Positions 37,014 to 44,041 of a stretch of 45,707 nucleotides of DNA are shown here, piece by piece. A model generated the notes under the pieces. That model was given only the letters and a program-made list of their open reading frames with translations, did not search any database and was not told where the DNA came from. Source of the DNA: Phycisphaerae bacterium (GTDB lineage Bacteria > Planctomycetota > Phycisphaerae > Sedimentisphaerales > SM23-30); assembly GCA_016342495.1 (NCBI GenBank), contig JAEIOG010000035.1, positions 1 to 45,707 on the forward strand. Direction: 5' to 3'. Position numbers and translations under genes: made by a program. Position 1 is the first letter of the stretch. Each line of letters opens with the position of its first letter.

Positions 37014-37601
37014 ATGAGCAGAATTGAAACAATCGAACGTAAAACCAATGAAACCGATATCGCCTTGGAGATCAATCTTGATGGCTGCGGTAAATCCGAT
37101 ATCGCCACTGGCATTGGCTTTTTTGACCACATGCTGACCCACATCGCCAAGCATGGCCGCTTTGACCTGAATGTCAAATGCAAAGGCGACCTGCACATCG
37201 ATGCCCATCACAGCGTCGAAGACATCGCTATTGTTCTGGGCCAGGCATTTAACAAGGCCCTGGGCGATAAACGCGGCATAACCCGTTTTGCTTCGTGCAG
37301 TCTGCCTATGGAAGATGCCCTGGCAAATGTTGCAATCGACCTCTGTGGCCGCCCTTTCTGCATATATAATGTAAAATATACCAGCGGTAAAATTGGCGAA
37401 TTTGATGTTGAACTGGTAGAAGAATTCTGCCGGGCATTTACCAATAATGCCAGATTGAACCTCCACATCAATGTCCCCTATGGCACCAATAACCACCACA
37501 TTGCCGAAGCGATCTTCAAAGCCATGGGCCGTGCCCTAAGCGATGCGGTCAAGATTGATCCAACCCACAATGATGTCCCCAGTACAAAAGGAATGTTGTA
37601 A
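37014..37601 (+). CDS. hisB: Imidazoleglycerol-phosphate dehydratase
   Basis: HisB removes water from imidazole glycerol phosphate to form imidazole acetol phosphate, the substrate for HisC. The 195-residue monofunctional form lacks the phosphatase domain of E. coli HisB. Its manganese-ligand motifs are present: GFFDHMLTHIAKHGRFDL, DAHHSVEDIAIVLGQA and NNHHIAEAIFKAMGRAL. An AAGGAA ribosome binding site precedes the start. The stop lies five bases before the left arm of the inverted-repeat element, so the element sits immediately after the gene without damaging it. Confidence 0.96.
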   Translation: MSRIETIERKTNETDIALEINLDGCGKSDIATGIGFFDHMLTHIAKHGRFDLNVKCKGDLHIDAHHSVEDIAIVLGQAFNKALGDKRGITRFASCSLPMEDALANVAIDLCGRPFCIYNVKYTSGKIGEFDVELVEEFCRAFTNNARLNLHINVPYGTNNHHIAEAIFKAMGRALSDAVKIDPTHNDVPSTKGML

Positions 37602-37606
37602 AATAT

Positions 37607-37657
37607 AGCGAGTAAGTGAGAAAGCGAGAAAGTGCTCGGTGTTGCTTCGCGTACCTT
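37607..37657 (+). repeat. Left inverted arm of IVS-like element
   Basis: The 51-base arm pairs with 38280-38338 along its length with a few mismatches and one 8-base gap. It is itself built from short GCGAGTAAG/GCGAGAAAG units, and its outer end lies six bases after the hisB stop codon. Confidence 0.8.
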
Positions 37658-37687
37658 ATTTTAAATTAGCGGAAAGGAAGATTAGTT

Positions 37688-38056
37688 ATGGCGGGACAGA
37701 CTTATCGTGACTTACTGATTTGGCAAAAAGCAATGAACCTGGTGACCATTTTGTACAAACTGACAGCTTCCTTTCCCGATGATGAGAAATTCGGCCTGAC
37801 CAGCCAAATGCGTCGGGCAGCAGTTTCTGTGCCAAGCAATATCGCAGAAGGCTATGGCCGCAGCAGCAAAAATGATTTCGACCGCTTTTTGCATTTTTCG
37901 CTTTCCTCGCTTTACGAACTCGAAACACAGCTGCAAATCGCCTGCAATCTAAATTATATCGATAATAACAAAACTGAAGACGCATATTCATTATGCCACG
38001 AACTGGAAAGAATGCTCAATAGCTTCATAAAAACCGTACAAGCCAAAAAAAAGTAA
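37688..38056 (+). CDS. Four-helix-bundle (S23/IVP) protein
   Basis: The 122-residue protein belongs to the four-helix-bundle family named from 23S rRNA intervening-sequence proteins and related to the Avd accessory protein of diversity-generating retroelements. The start reads TYRDLLIWQKAMNLVTILYK, helix two includes the signature SQMRRAAVSVPSNIAEGYGR, and two further helices follow, ending in a lysine tail. Basic residues fit nucleic-acid binding. GGAAAGGAAG precedes the ATG and lies inside the element. The gene is enclosed by long inverted arms, so it is likely cargo of that element. No reverse transcriptase or variable repeat is nearby, so an Avd role is not supported. Confidence 0.88.
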   Translation: MAGQTYRDLLIWQKAMNLVTILYKLTASFPDDEKFGLTSQMRRAAVSVPSNIAEGYGRSSKNDFDRFLHFSLSSLYELETQLQIACNLNYIDNNKTEDAYSLCHELERMLNSFIKTVQAKKK

Positions 38057-38279
38057 AAACTCAGCGATTAAGTTAAAAAATACTAAAGAGATATTCTTAT
38101 GGACAAACCAGTTTCTTTTGCAACAACAATAGGTATTTTTATTATCGACGAATTTTTTTGAAAAAATGGCAATATTGCAATAGCTTTTGTATGCAGAGAT
38201 TTTTTTCTTTTTGTGTATCATATTATGAAAAACAGTGATTAATATCAAAGTTTATCCAATATCACCAAAAAATTAAAAC

Positions 38280-38338
38280 AAGATACGCGAAGCGACATTG
38301 AGCACTTACTCGCTTTCTCGCTTACTCACTTACTCGCT
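38280..38338 (-). repeat. Right inverted arm of IVS-like element
   Basis: The 59-base arm is the inverted partner of 37607-37657. It ends 13 bases before the start codon of the endonuclease III-like gene, leaving almost no host leader for that gene. Confidence 0.8.
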
Positions 38339-38351
38339 TTTTGAAATTATC

Positions 38352-39023
38352 ATGACAAACAAAAAAAACATCCTACAACAATTCTACGACACCATGCTAA
38401 CCGCTTTTGGCCATCAGCACTGGTGGCCGGGGGATTCTCCATTTGAGGTTCTTGTCGGGGCGGTCCTGACCCAGAATACCAACTGGACCAATGTCGAAAA
38501 AGCTATCACTAATCTCAAAAATGCAAATGCTCTTGACCCGTTTATTATTCGTGATATGCCCAATGAGCAATTAGCTGCACTGATTAAGCCATCGGGGTAT
38601 TTGAATCTTAAAACAAAAAGGTTGAAAAACGTCATCGCTTTCCTCTGTGAAAAACACGAAGGCGATATCGAAAACCTAAAGAATTATCCCGTTTATCAAT
38701 TACGTGAAGATCTCGTCAGCATCAATGGCATAGGCCCTGAAACCGCCGACAGCATCATCCTCTATGCCCTGGAGAAACCAACATTTGTCATCGATACCTA
38801 TACCCACCGTATCCTGACCCGCCATCAGCTAATCGACCCTGATGCTCAATATGAAGATCTAAAAGAATACTGCCAGTATAATCTGCCGGAAGATACCCAG
38901 CTATACAATGAATGCCACGCCCTGCTGGTGCAAATCGGTAAAAACTACTGCAAACCCAAACCAAAATGCGAAAACTGCCCGTTGAATAAATACCCACATC
39001 AGCTGGAAGAATTATATACATGA
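38352..39023 (+). CDS. Endonuclease III-like DNA glycosylase
   Basis: The 223-residue protein (start at 38352, MTNKKNILQQFYD; upstream codons lie in the repeat arm) is an HhH-GPD base-excision glycosylase. It has VLTQNTNWTNVEKAI, the hairpin INGIGPETADSIILYAL, and the catalytic aspartate in VIDTYTHRI. The lysine that lets endonuclease III act as an AP lyase is replaced by Glu (GPETAD against the usual GRKTAN), so it should be a monofunctional glycosylase, perhaps of the MagIII-like group. The C-terminus has CKPKPKCENCPL, part of an iron-sulfur loop, but a fourth cysteine in standard spacing is not evident. No good ribosome binding site remains; the inverted element ends 13 bases upstream. Confidence 0.87.
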   Translation: MTNKKNILQQFYDTMLTAFGHQHWWPGDSPFEVLVGAVLTQNTNWTNVEKAITNLKNANALDPFIIRDMPNEQLAALIKPSGYLNLKTKRLKNVIAFLCEKHEGDIENLKNYPVYQLREDLVSINGIGPETADSIILYALEKPTFVIDTYTHRILTRHQLIDPDAQYEDLKEYCQYNLPEDTQLYNECHALLVQIGKNYCKPKPKCENCPLNKYPHQLEELYT

Positions 39024-39170
39024 AGAAGGTAGAACAAAACAGTAGCGAACGGTAGCGATCCGCTAAGCAAGCGTGAGTCAGATTATAAATGTTAAATCTG
39101 CATCTAATGTATTAATTCCCATATCGCCAATCAATTCTTCACATGGTGAAGTTGTTACAAAAAAAACCAT

Positions 39171-39199
39171 TTTACAACCCACTCAATCAGGGTTATAAT
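39171..39199 (+). promoter_or_regulatory. Promoter of the amidohydrolase-NSS operon
   Basis: TTTACA (39171-39176), a 17-base spacer and TATAAT (39194-39199) predict initiation near 39206 and a leader of about 70 bases. Confidence 0.7.
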
Positions 39200-39225
39200 A
39201 CTTAAATCTTATATTTATCAGATAC

Positions 39226-39242
39226 TATACCCATCGGGTATA
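39226..39242 (+). promoter_or_regulatory. Palindrome in operon leader
   Basis: TATACCC-ATC-GGGTATA is a perfect 7-bp inverted repeat about 20 bases downstream of the predicted transcription start and 33 bases before the start codon. It could be an operator or an RNA hairpin. Confidence 0.5.
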
Positions 39243-39274
39243 TAACGTGAAAAATCATTTTCAGGATGGAAAAT

Positions 39275-40123
39275 ATGATAATAGATTGTCATAGCCACAT
39301 TTGGCCCAGCACGGATTGCTTAGGGCAGGCAGAGCGTTTTTCTTGTATTTCAGGCCCAAAAGCGACTGAAAAGGAGTTTTTTGAACATCTGGAAGCGACC
39401 GAGCCAGCGGATATCACCTTTGTTTTAGGATTTGTAAGCGACCTTTTGGGCTCGGAAATTCCCAATAATTATATCAAAGAGTATATGGCCACTGCTCCCG
39501 ATAAACTGATAGGCTTTGCCGGAATCGATCCACATCGGCCCGAAAGCGTCGAAAATGTGCAAAAATATCGCGAAGAAGGCTTCTCTGGCCTCGTTTTGAG
39601 TCCTGCCTGTCAGGGTTTTCATCCTTGCCATACCCGGGCAATGGAAATCTATTCCCTGGCGAGCGAATTTGGGATGCCGGTATACTTACTGTATGGCGAT
39701 ACGCTGCCAAGCTCGGCGATTATGGAAAATGCTGAACCACGGGCACTGGATGAAGTGGCTCGAAACTTTCCCGATTTGAAAATCATCATTTCCCACCTGG
39801 GTTTTCCATGGATCGAGCAGACTGTCGCATTGCTGGCTAAGCATAAAAATATTTTTGCGGATATCGCAGGTTTGACCGACAAACCATGGCAAGCGTACCG
39901 CTCTCTCAATATTGCCTATGAATATGATGTGATCGACAAGCTGTTGCTAGGCAGTGATTATCCGAAATTCACTATCGCTGAAGCTATTGAATCACTTTAT
40001 AATCTCAATAAACTAACACTGGATATGAGCCTGCCTGCTGTGCCACGCGAAAACCTGAAAAACATAGTAGAACGGGACGCGATGACTTTGTTAGGTTTAA
40101 ATGAAGTTAATGAAAAAGAATAA
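39275..40123 (+). CDS. Amidohydrolase (PF04909-type metal hydrolase)
   Basis: The 282-residue protein is a TIM-barrel amidohydrolase of the amidohydrolase-2 group. It has the metal-binding DCHSHIWP near the N-terminus, IIISHLGFPW with a later histidine, and the conserved aspartate in LLLGSDYPKF. I use the ATG at 39275 because AGGA lies eight bases upstream; the ATG at 39266 overlaps that site. Family members hydrolyse or decarboxylate small cyclic or aromatic substrates; the substrate here is unknown. It is the first of six closely spaced genes and precedes a transporter by 14 bases, suggesting it acts on an imported compound. Confidence 0.8.
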   Translation: MIIDCHSHIWPSTDCLGQAERFSCISGPKATEKEFFEHLEATEPADITFVLGFVSDLLGSEIPNNYIKEYMATAPDKLIGFAGIDPHRPESVENVQKYREEGFSGLVLSPACQGFHPCHTRAMEIYSLASEFGMPVYLLYGDTLPSSAIMENAEPRALDEVARNFPDLKIIISHLGFPWIEQTVALLAKHKNIFADIAGLTDKPWQAYRSLNIAYEYDVIDKLLLGSDYPKFTIAEAIESLYNLNKLTLDMSLPAVPRENLKNIVERDAMTLLGLNEVNEKE

Positions 40124-40137
40124 TTGGGAAATAAACT

Positions 40138-41673
40138 ATGGCTGAAATAAGAGAAAACTGGGGATCGCGAGCTGGATTTATTTTAGCGGCAGTGGGTTCG
40201 GCGGTAGGTCTGGGCAATGTGTGGCGTTTTCCGCACGAATGCTATAGCAATGGCGGATCGGCTTTTTTGATACCCTATATTATCGCAATGATCATAATCG
40301 GTATACCACTTTTGATTATGGAATTTTCACTAGGGCACCTGACCCAGCTGGCTGCTCCGGGGGCATTTCGTAAAGCCGGACCCAAATGGGAATTTGTAGG
40401 CTGGTGGCCTATCGCTCTTAGCTTTGCCATTGTTTGCTATTATGCAGTGATTCTGGCATGGTGCCTGAATTATCTTTATTTCAGTTTTCAAAGTGAGTTG
40501 CCCTGGAAAGGTGATGCTGAGAATTTTTTCTTCAAGGAATATCTCAATTACAGCGAAAACTATTCACTTTCGGGGATTCGCATAGAAATCATGGCATCAC
40601 TGGCTATTATCTGGGCCCTGATGTTTATATCAATAGTAAAAGGCGTAAAAATTGTCAGCAAAATTGTTTTATGGACGGTACCTATACCCTGGGCTATGTT
40701 GCTGATACTTATGTTTAAGGGCGTAAGCCTACCGGGAGCGATTAATGGTCTGGAATATTTTCTAGAACCGGATTTTTCTGTACTGGAAAAATCACATGTG
40801 TGGCGTGCGGCCTTTGGACAGGTATTTTTCTCTATGACTATCGCATTTGGGGTAATGATAACTTATGCCAGTTTTTTGCATCGCAAGAGCGACATCAATA
40901 ATAATGCACTAATAATCGGACTAGCGGATTTAGCTACCAGCGTAATTGCCGGCATTGCAGTTTTTGCGACAATGGGATATCTGGCAGTACAAACTAATCA
41001 GCCAGTCGATCAGGTACTGGAAGGTGGCAAATCGCTGGGTTTAGCATTTGTAGCTTTTCCCGAAGCTCTAAGCCATCTGGGACCTCATGCCAGCATTTTC
41101 GCGGCTATATTTTTCATCGCCTTGATATTATTGGGTATTGATTCAGCATTTTCTATTACCGAAGCGGCTCTGGCGAGCATGATCGATAAAACCGGCTGGA
41201 AACGTTCAACTGTGTTGGCAGTTATGAGTATTACAGGATTTTGCATAGGACTAATATTCCTTACTCGTGGTGGACTATCATGGCTGGATACTGTTGATTC
41301 ATTTGTCTCGGAAGGAACCTGGGGTATTATGTTAGTTGGGTTGATTGAGTGCCTGGTGGTGGGCTGGGTATTCGATTTGAAAAAGCTCCGTGCTCATGCC
41401 AACAAAAACAGTGACTGGAAAATTGGTGTTTGGTGGGAATGGTCCATAAAGCTGATAGTTCCTGCTATTTTATTGGCTCTTACCATCTGGAGTATATATG
41501 ATAATACCCAGGAAGGTTTTATTATCGATGCCGAAGGCAATTTGATTGGATCAAATATCCTGGGGCTGAGTCTTAATGTCTTCCTGTTCATGCTGGCAGT
41601 TATACTGGCACTCTGGAACCCACACAAAAAAACCAATAATAATCAACCAGACGCGGGTATTTTAACAAAATAA
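40138..41673 (+). CDS. Sodium-dependent NSS-family transporter
   Basis: The 511-residue membrane protein is a neurotransmitter:sodium symporter (SNF/LeuT fold). The family's first helix is evident: WGSRAGFILAAVGSAVGLGN then VWRFPHECYSNGGSAFLIPY, holding the unwound sodium-binding site. Eleven or twelve helices follow (for example FFIALILLGIDSAFSITEAAL for helix 8). Bacterial members import amino acids or derivatives. It is followed after 11 bases by a 52-residue single-helix gene resembling MetS, the small subunit needed by the methionine transporter MetP, so the pair may form a two-part carrier. GGGAAA precedes the start. The substrate cannot be read from sequence. Confidence 0.93.
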   Translation: MAEIRENWGSRAGFILAAVGSAVGLGNVWRFPHECYSNGGSAFLIPYIIAMIIIGIPLLIMEFSLGHLTQLAAPGAFRKAGPKWEFVGWWPIALSFAIVCYYAVILAWCLNYLYFSFQSELPWKGDAENFFFKEYLNYSENYSLSGIRIEIMASLAIIWALMFISIVKGVKIVSKIVLWTVPIPWAMLLILMFKGVSLPGAINGLEYFLEPDFSVLEKSHVWRAAFGQVFFSMTIAFGVMITYASFLHRKSDINNNALIIGLADLATSVIAGIAVFATMGYLAVQTNQPVDQVLEGGKSLGLAFVAFPEALSHLGPHASIFAAIFFIALILLGIDSAFSITEAALASMIDKTGWKRSTVLAVMSITGFCIGLIFLTRGGLSWLDTVDSFVSEGTWGIMLVGLIECLVVGWVFDLKKLRAHANKNSDWKIGVWWEWSIKLIVPAILLALTIWSIYDNTQEGFIIDAEGNLIGSNILGLSLNVFLFMLAVILALWNPHKKTNNNQPDAGILTK

Positions 41674-41684
41674 GGAACAAAATC

Positions 41685-41843
41685 ATGTTAGAAAGAAGTA
41701 TCAATGGCCAACTGGACAGCTCGGCCTGGATTGTATTATCGAGTATTATATTCATAATTGTTGGCGGTTTGGCGTGGTGTTTTTATCGGGCCATTACTGC
41801 CGGACAAAACGAAACATCCGAACAATTACCAGACGAAGTTTAA
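41685..41843 (+). CDS. MetS-like small subunit of NSS transporter
   Basis: This short gene encodes 52 residues beginning MLERSINGQLDSSAWIVL. One hydrophobic helix spans about residues 14-37 (IVLSSIIFIIVGGLAWCFY) and a short acidic tail ends TSEQLPDEV. An AGGA ribosome binding site lies nine bases before the ATG, and spacing to the transporter gene is 11 bases. In MetPS-type systems a single-helix protein of this size directly follows an NSS gene and is needed for transport. Size, topology, the GG-x-x-W pattern in the helix and location all fit, but short membrane proteins are easy to misassign. Confidence 0.72.
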   Translation: MLERSINGQLDSSAWIVLSSIIFIIVGGLAWCFYRAITAGQNETSEQLPDEV

Positions 41844-41860
41844 TCTATAGTGGAGCACAA

Positions 41861-42262
41861 ATGCGTAAAATAATATTCAGTTTTTTAATTGCGGTTATAA
41901 TCATCAGCACCGGCTGCAAGCCCAATCGCTATCAGCGTTATATCACGATCAAATCCAATCCCAGTGGGGCTGTCGTCTGGCTAAATGATCAGGAAATCGG
42001 GACAACGCCGGTAACAACGCCTTTTACCTGGTATGGCGACTATGATGTAATTCTACGCAAAGACGGCTACCAAAGCCTGCACACCAACCAAAAGACCAAA
42101 AGACCTTTTACCCAGTGGGTAGGGATGGATTTCTTTTTTGAAGTTATCTGGCCATTTTCGATTACCGATCAGCAGAATTTCTCATTTACGCTGGAACCAT
42201 TAGCTAATCAGAATGACGAGATGCTGATCGAAAAGGCTAAGAAATTACAGCAGGATAAATAG
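41861..42262 (+). CDS. PEGA-domain lipoprotein
   Basis: I start at the ATG at 41861 (MRKIIFSFLIAVIIISTGC, 133 residues); a longer frame upstream overlaps the MetS-like gene and would bury the signal. The lipobox STGC places the lipidated cysteine at residue 19. Residues about 27-70 form a PEGA-type beta domain (ITIKSNPSGAVVWLNDQEIG, TTPVTTPF, YDVILRKDGYQ). The rest has a hydrophobic aromatic patch (VGMDFFFEVIWPF) and a lysine-rich tail. PEGA domains are common in surface-associated proteins of unknown exact function. It follows the transporter small subunit by 17 bases, suggesting operon membership. Confidence 0.82.
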   Translation: MRKIIFSFLIAVIIISTGCKPNRYQRYITIKSNPSGAVVWLNDQEIGTTPVTTPFTWYGDYDVILRKDGYQSLHTNQKTKRPFTQWVGMDFFFEVIWPFSITDQQNFSFTLEPLANQNDEMLIEKAKKLQQDK

Positions 42263-42271
42263 GGAGCAAAT

Positions 42272-42484
42272 ATGAAATTATTAAAAATTGGTAATGGCAA
42301 ATATATTAATACAGAACGTGTTACTTATATTGAAGCTAAAAAAAGCGACAAAGTTATTGTTCAATTTCAAACTGAAGTTGATTGCGGCGGTTGCGGCAGG
42401 CCAGCATCATTTATCGAACTGAAAGGCAGCGAAGCAGAACATTTTATTCTGTGGCTGGATACTAATTCAGAACAATCAAAATAA
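42272..42484 (+). CDS. Small conserved-looking protein, unknown
   Basis: The product has 70 residues and starts MKLLKIGNGKYINTERVTYI after a good GGAG site, nine bases beyond the preceding gene. It has no signal or membrane segment, so it is probably cytoplasmic. A CGGCGR segment (VDCGGCGRPASFIEL) might bind metal, but two cysteines alone are not enough to say so. The layout of alternating strands and a C-terminal helix (SEAEHFILWLDTN) suggests a compact fold. I do not recognise a family. Tight spacing suggests co-transcription with the genes on either side. Confidence 0.6.
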   Translation: MKLLKIGNGKYINTERVTYIEAKKSDKVIVQFQTEVDCGGCGRPASFIELKGSEAEHFILWLDTNSEQSK

Positions 42485-42510
42485 TATCAACATATCAACT
42501 CGGTATCATA

Positions 42511-44028
42511 ATGAAAAAAACAATAAAGTTCATCATTTGTATAATTTTTACTCTGGCAATTTATGTTCAGGCATCGACACTAAACGTCATTAATGTCCAC
42601 AGCGACAAAATGAATAAAGATGTTCCAGTCAACATCATTTTGCCGGACAGTTACCAAAACAGTATTCGCCCTTTTGCGGTTCTATACCTGCTGCATGGTG
42701 CTGGTGATGACTATACCGGCTGGGTGAAAAAGACATCAATTGAACAATTAGTCGATCAGCATAATATTATCGTGGTCTGCCCCGATAGCGGACGAACGAG
42801 CTGGTATTTTGATAGTCCCATCGACCCGACCTATCAATATGAAATTTTCACCGCTGTCGAACTGGTGAAATATATTGATAAGAACTATCGCACATTAGCT
42901 TCACGGGATTTTCGGGCAATCACCGGTTTGAGCATGGGGGGCCATGGGGCAATGTTCCTGGCTATCCGACATAAGGATGTATTTGGTGTTGTTGGCTGTC
43001 AAAGCGGCGGCGTTGACATACGGCCCTTCCCTGACAATTGGGATATCAAAAAAAGACTGGGGCCATTAACCGAAAATAAAGAACGCTGGAATGAATTAAC
43101 CGTTATCAACCAGGCCAAAACATTAAAAGATAATGATCTGCAAATTTGTATCGATTGCGGTACAAGCGATTTCTTCCTCAATGTCAATCGGGCACTGCAT
43201 CAGCAATTGTTAGATGACAAAATATCGCATGTATACACCGAAAGACCCGGGGGGCACAGTTGGGACTACTGGAGTAATTCAATAAAGTATCAAATGCTGT
43301 TTTTTACCGAGTGTTTTAATAAAGCAAAAATAAAGGTTCAAAAGGATAAAACCTTCAATACCGCATTAATTGCGGTGCCAAAGCTGGAGAATGATTTTTA
43401 TGACTGGTATCAACGCCATAGCGATATATTGAAAATAAAAAACAAAATTAACCCACAAATTATCATAGTTGGCGATTCAATTACGCATATGTGGGCAGGT
43501 GATCCGAAGTCTAAAATCGCTCGTGGCCAACAGCAATGGAAAAATGTTTTCGGAAAATATCGGGTATTAAATTCAGGCTTTGGCTGGGATCGAATCCAGA
43601 ATGTGCTTTGGCGCATCGACAATGGCGAGATTGACAATATCCGCCCGGATGTGTTTATCATTAATATAGGCACCAATAATCTTGCTGCTCATAATGCCCG
43701 GGCTAATACACCAGCTGAAATCACCGAAGGCATCAATGAGATATGCCAGCAAATCAAAAACAGGCACCCTAGAGCACGAATAATCCTAATGAGTATATTT
43801 CCACGCGGTCAACATTCAACCGATAATTTTCGGAGTAAAATCCTGGAGACCAATAAGCTACTGAAAACTTTAAGCGTGAAACAGCAACTGGAATTTCTGG
43901 ATATTCACGATGAATTTCTCGATAAAGATGGCAATATCCCTCAGGAGCTAATGGGTGATTTTCTGCACCCTACAGCTAAGGGCTATGATATCTGGGCTGA
44001 TGCATTACAGCAGAAGCTGGCTGAATAA
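42511..44028 (+). CDS. Secreted two-domain esterase: esterase D-type + SGNH
   Basis: The 505-residue protein has a signal peptide (about 1-21) and two catalytic domains. The first (about 24-270) is an alpha/beta hydrolase of the esterase D/feruloyl esterase type: LLHGAGDDYTGW, nucleophile S141 in GLSMGGHG, D220 in CGTSD and H249 in PGGHSWDYW. The second (about 310-505) is an SGNH hydrolase: S323 in GDSITHMW, N390 in IGTNN, and D483-H486 in DFLHPTAKGYD. Such fusions release acetyl or feruloyl groups from plant or algal polysaccharides; the exact ester is unknown. No good Shine-Dalgarno sequence precedes the start. It is last in the presumed operon and meets a convergent gene after 13 bases. 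Confidence 0.9.
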   Translation: MKKTIKFIICIIFTLAIYVQASTLNVINVHSDKMNKDVPVNIILPDSYQNSIRPFAVLYLLHGAGDDYTGWVKKTSIEQLVDQHNIIVVCPDSGRTSWYFDSPIDPTYQYEIFTAVELVKYIDKNYRTLASRDFRAITGLSMGGHGAMFLAIRHKDVFGVVGCQSGGVDIRPFPDNWDIKKRLGPLTENKERWNELTVINQAKTLKDNDLQICIDCGTSDFFLNVNRALHQQLLDDKISHVYTERPGGHSWDYWSNSIKYQMLFFTECFNKAKIKVQKDKTFNTALIAVPKLENDFYDWYQRHSDILKIKNKINPQIIIVGDSITHMWAGDPKSKIARGQQQWKNVFGKYRVLNSGFGWDRIQNVLWRIDNGEIDNIRPDVFIINIGTNNLAAHNARANTPAEITEGINEICQQIKNRHPRARIILMSIFPRGQHSTDNFRSKILETNKLLKTLSVKQQLEFLDIHDEFLDKDGNIPQELMGDFLHPTAKGYDIWADALQQKLAE

Positions 44029-44041
44029 AACCTGCCAACTA

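Larger units (their letters stand above)
37607..38338 (+). mobile_element. IVS-like element: inverted arms around S23-type gene
   Basis: The 732-bp unit has a left arm at 37607-37657 and a right arm at 38280-38338 that are inverted copies of each other. Both begin outermost with AGCGAGTAAGTGAG and end inward with GCTTCGCGTA(C/T)CTT. The right arm holds one extra 8-base unit (TAAGCGAG). Between them lies one gene for a four-helix-bundle protein plus AT-rich sequence. This is the architecture of intervening sequences in 23S rRNA genes of some bacteria, where an S23-family gene lies in the loop of a long stem. Here it sits between hisB and an endonuclease III-like gene. No target duplication was identified. 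Confidence 0.7.

Noticed and set aside
37688-38056. Diversity-generating retroelement accessory gene (Avd)
   Set aside because: The fold family is shared, but no reverse transcriptase, template repeat or variable repeat is present nearby.
38100-38162. 20-residue frame inside the inverted-repeat element
   Set aside because: Too short, no motif and only a weak upstream purine stretch.
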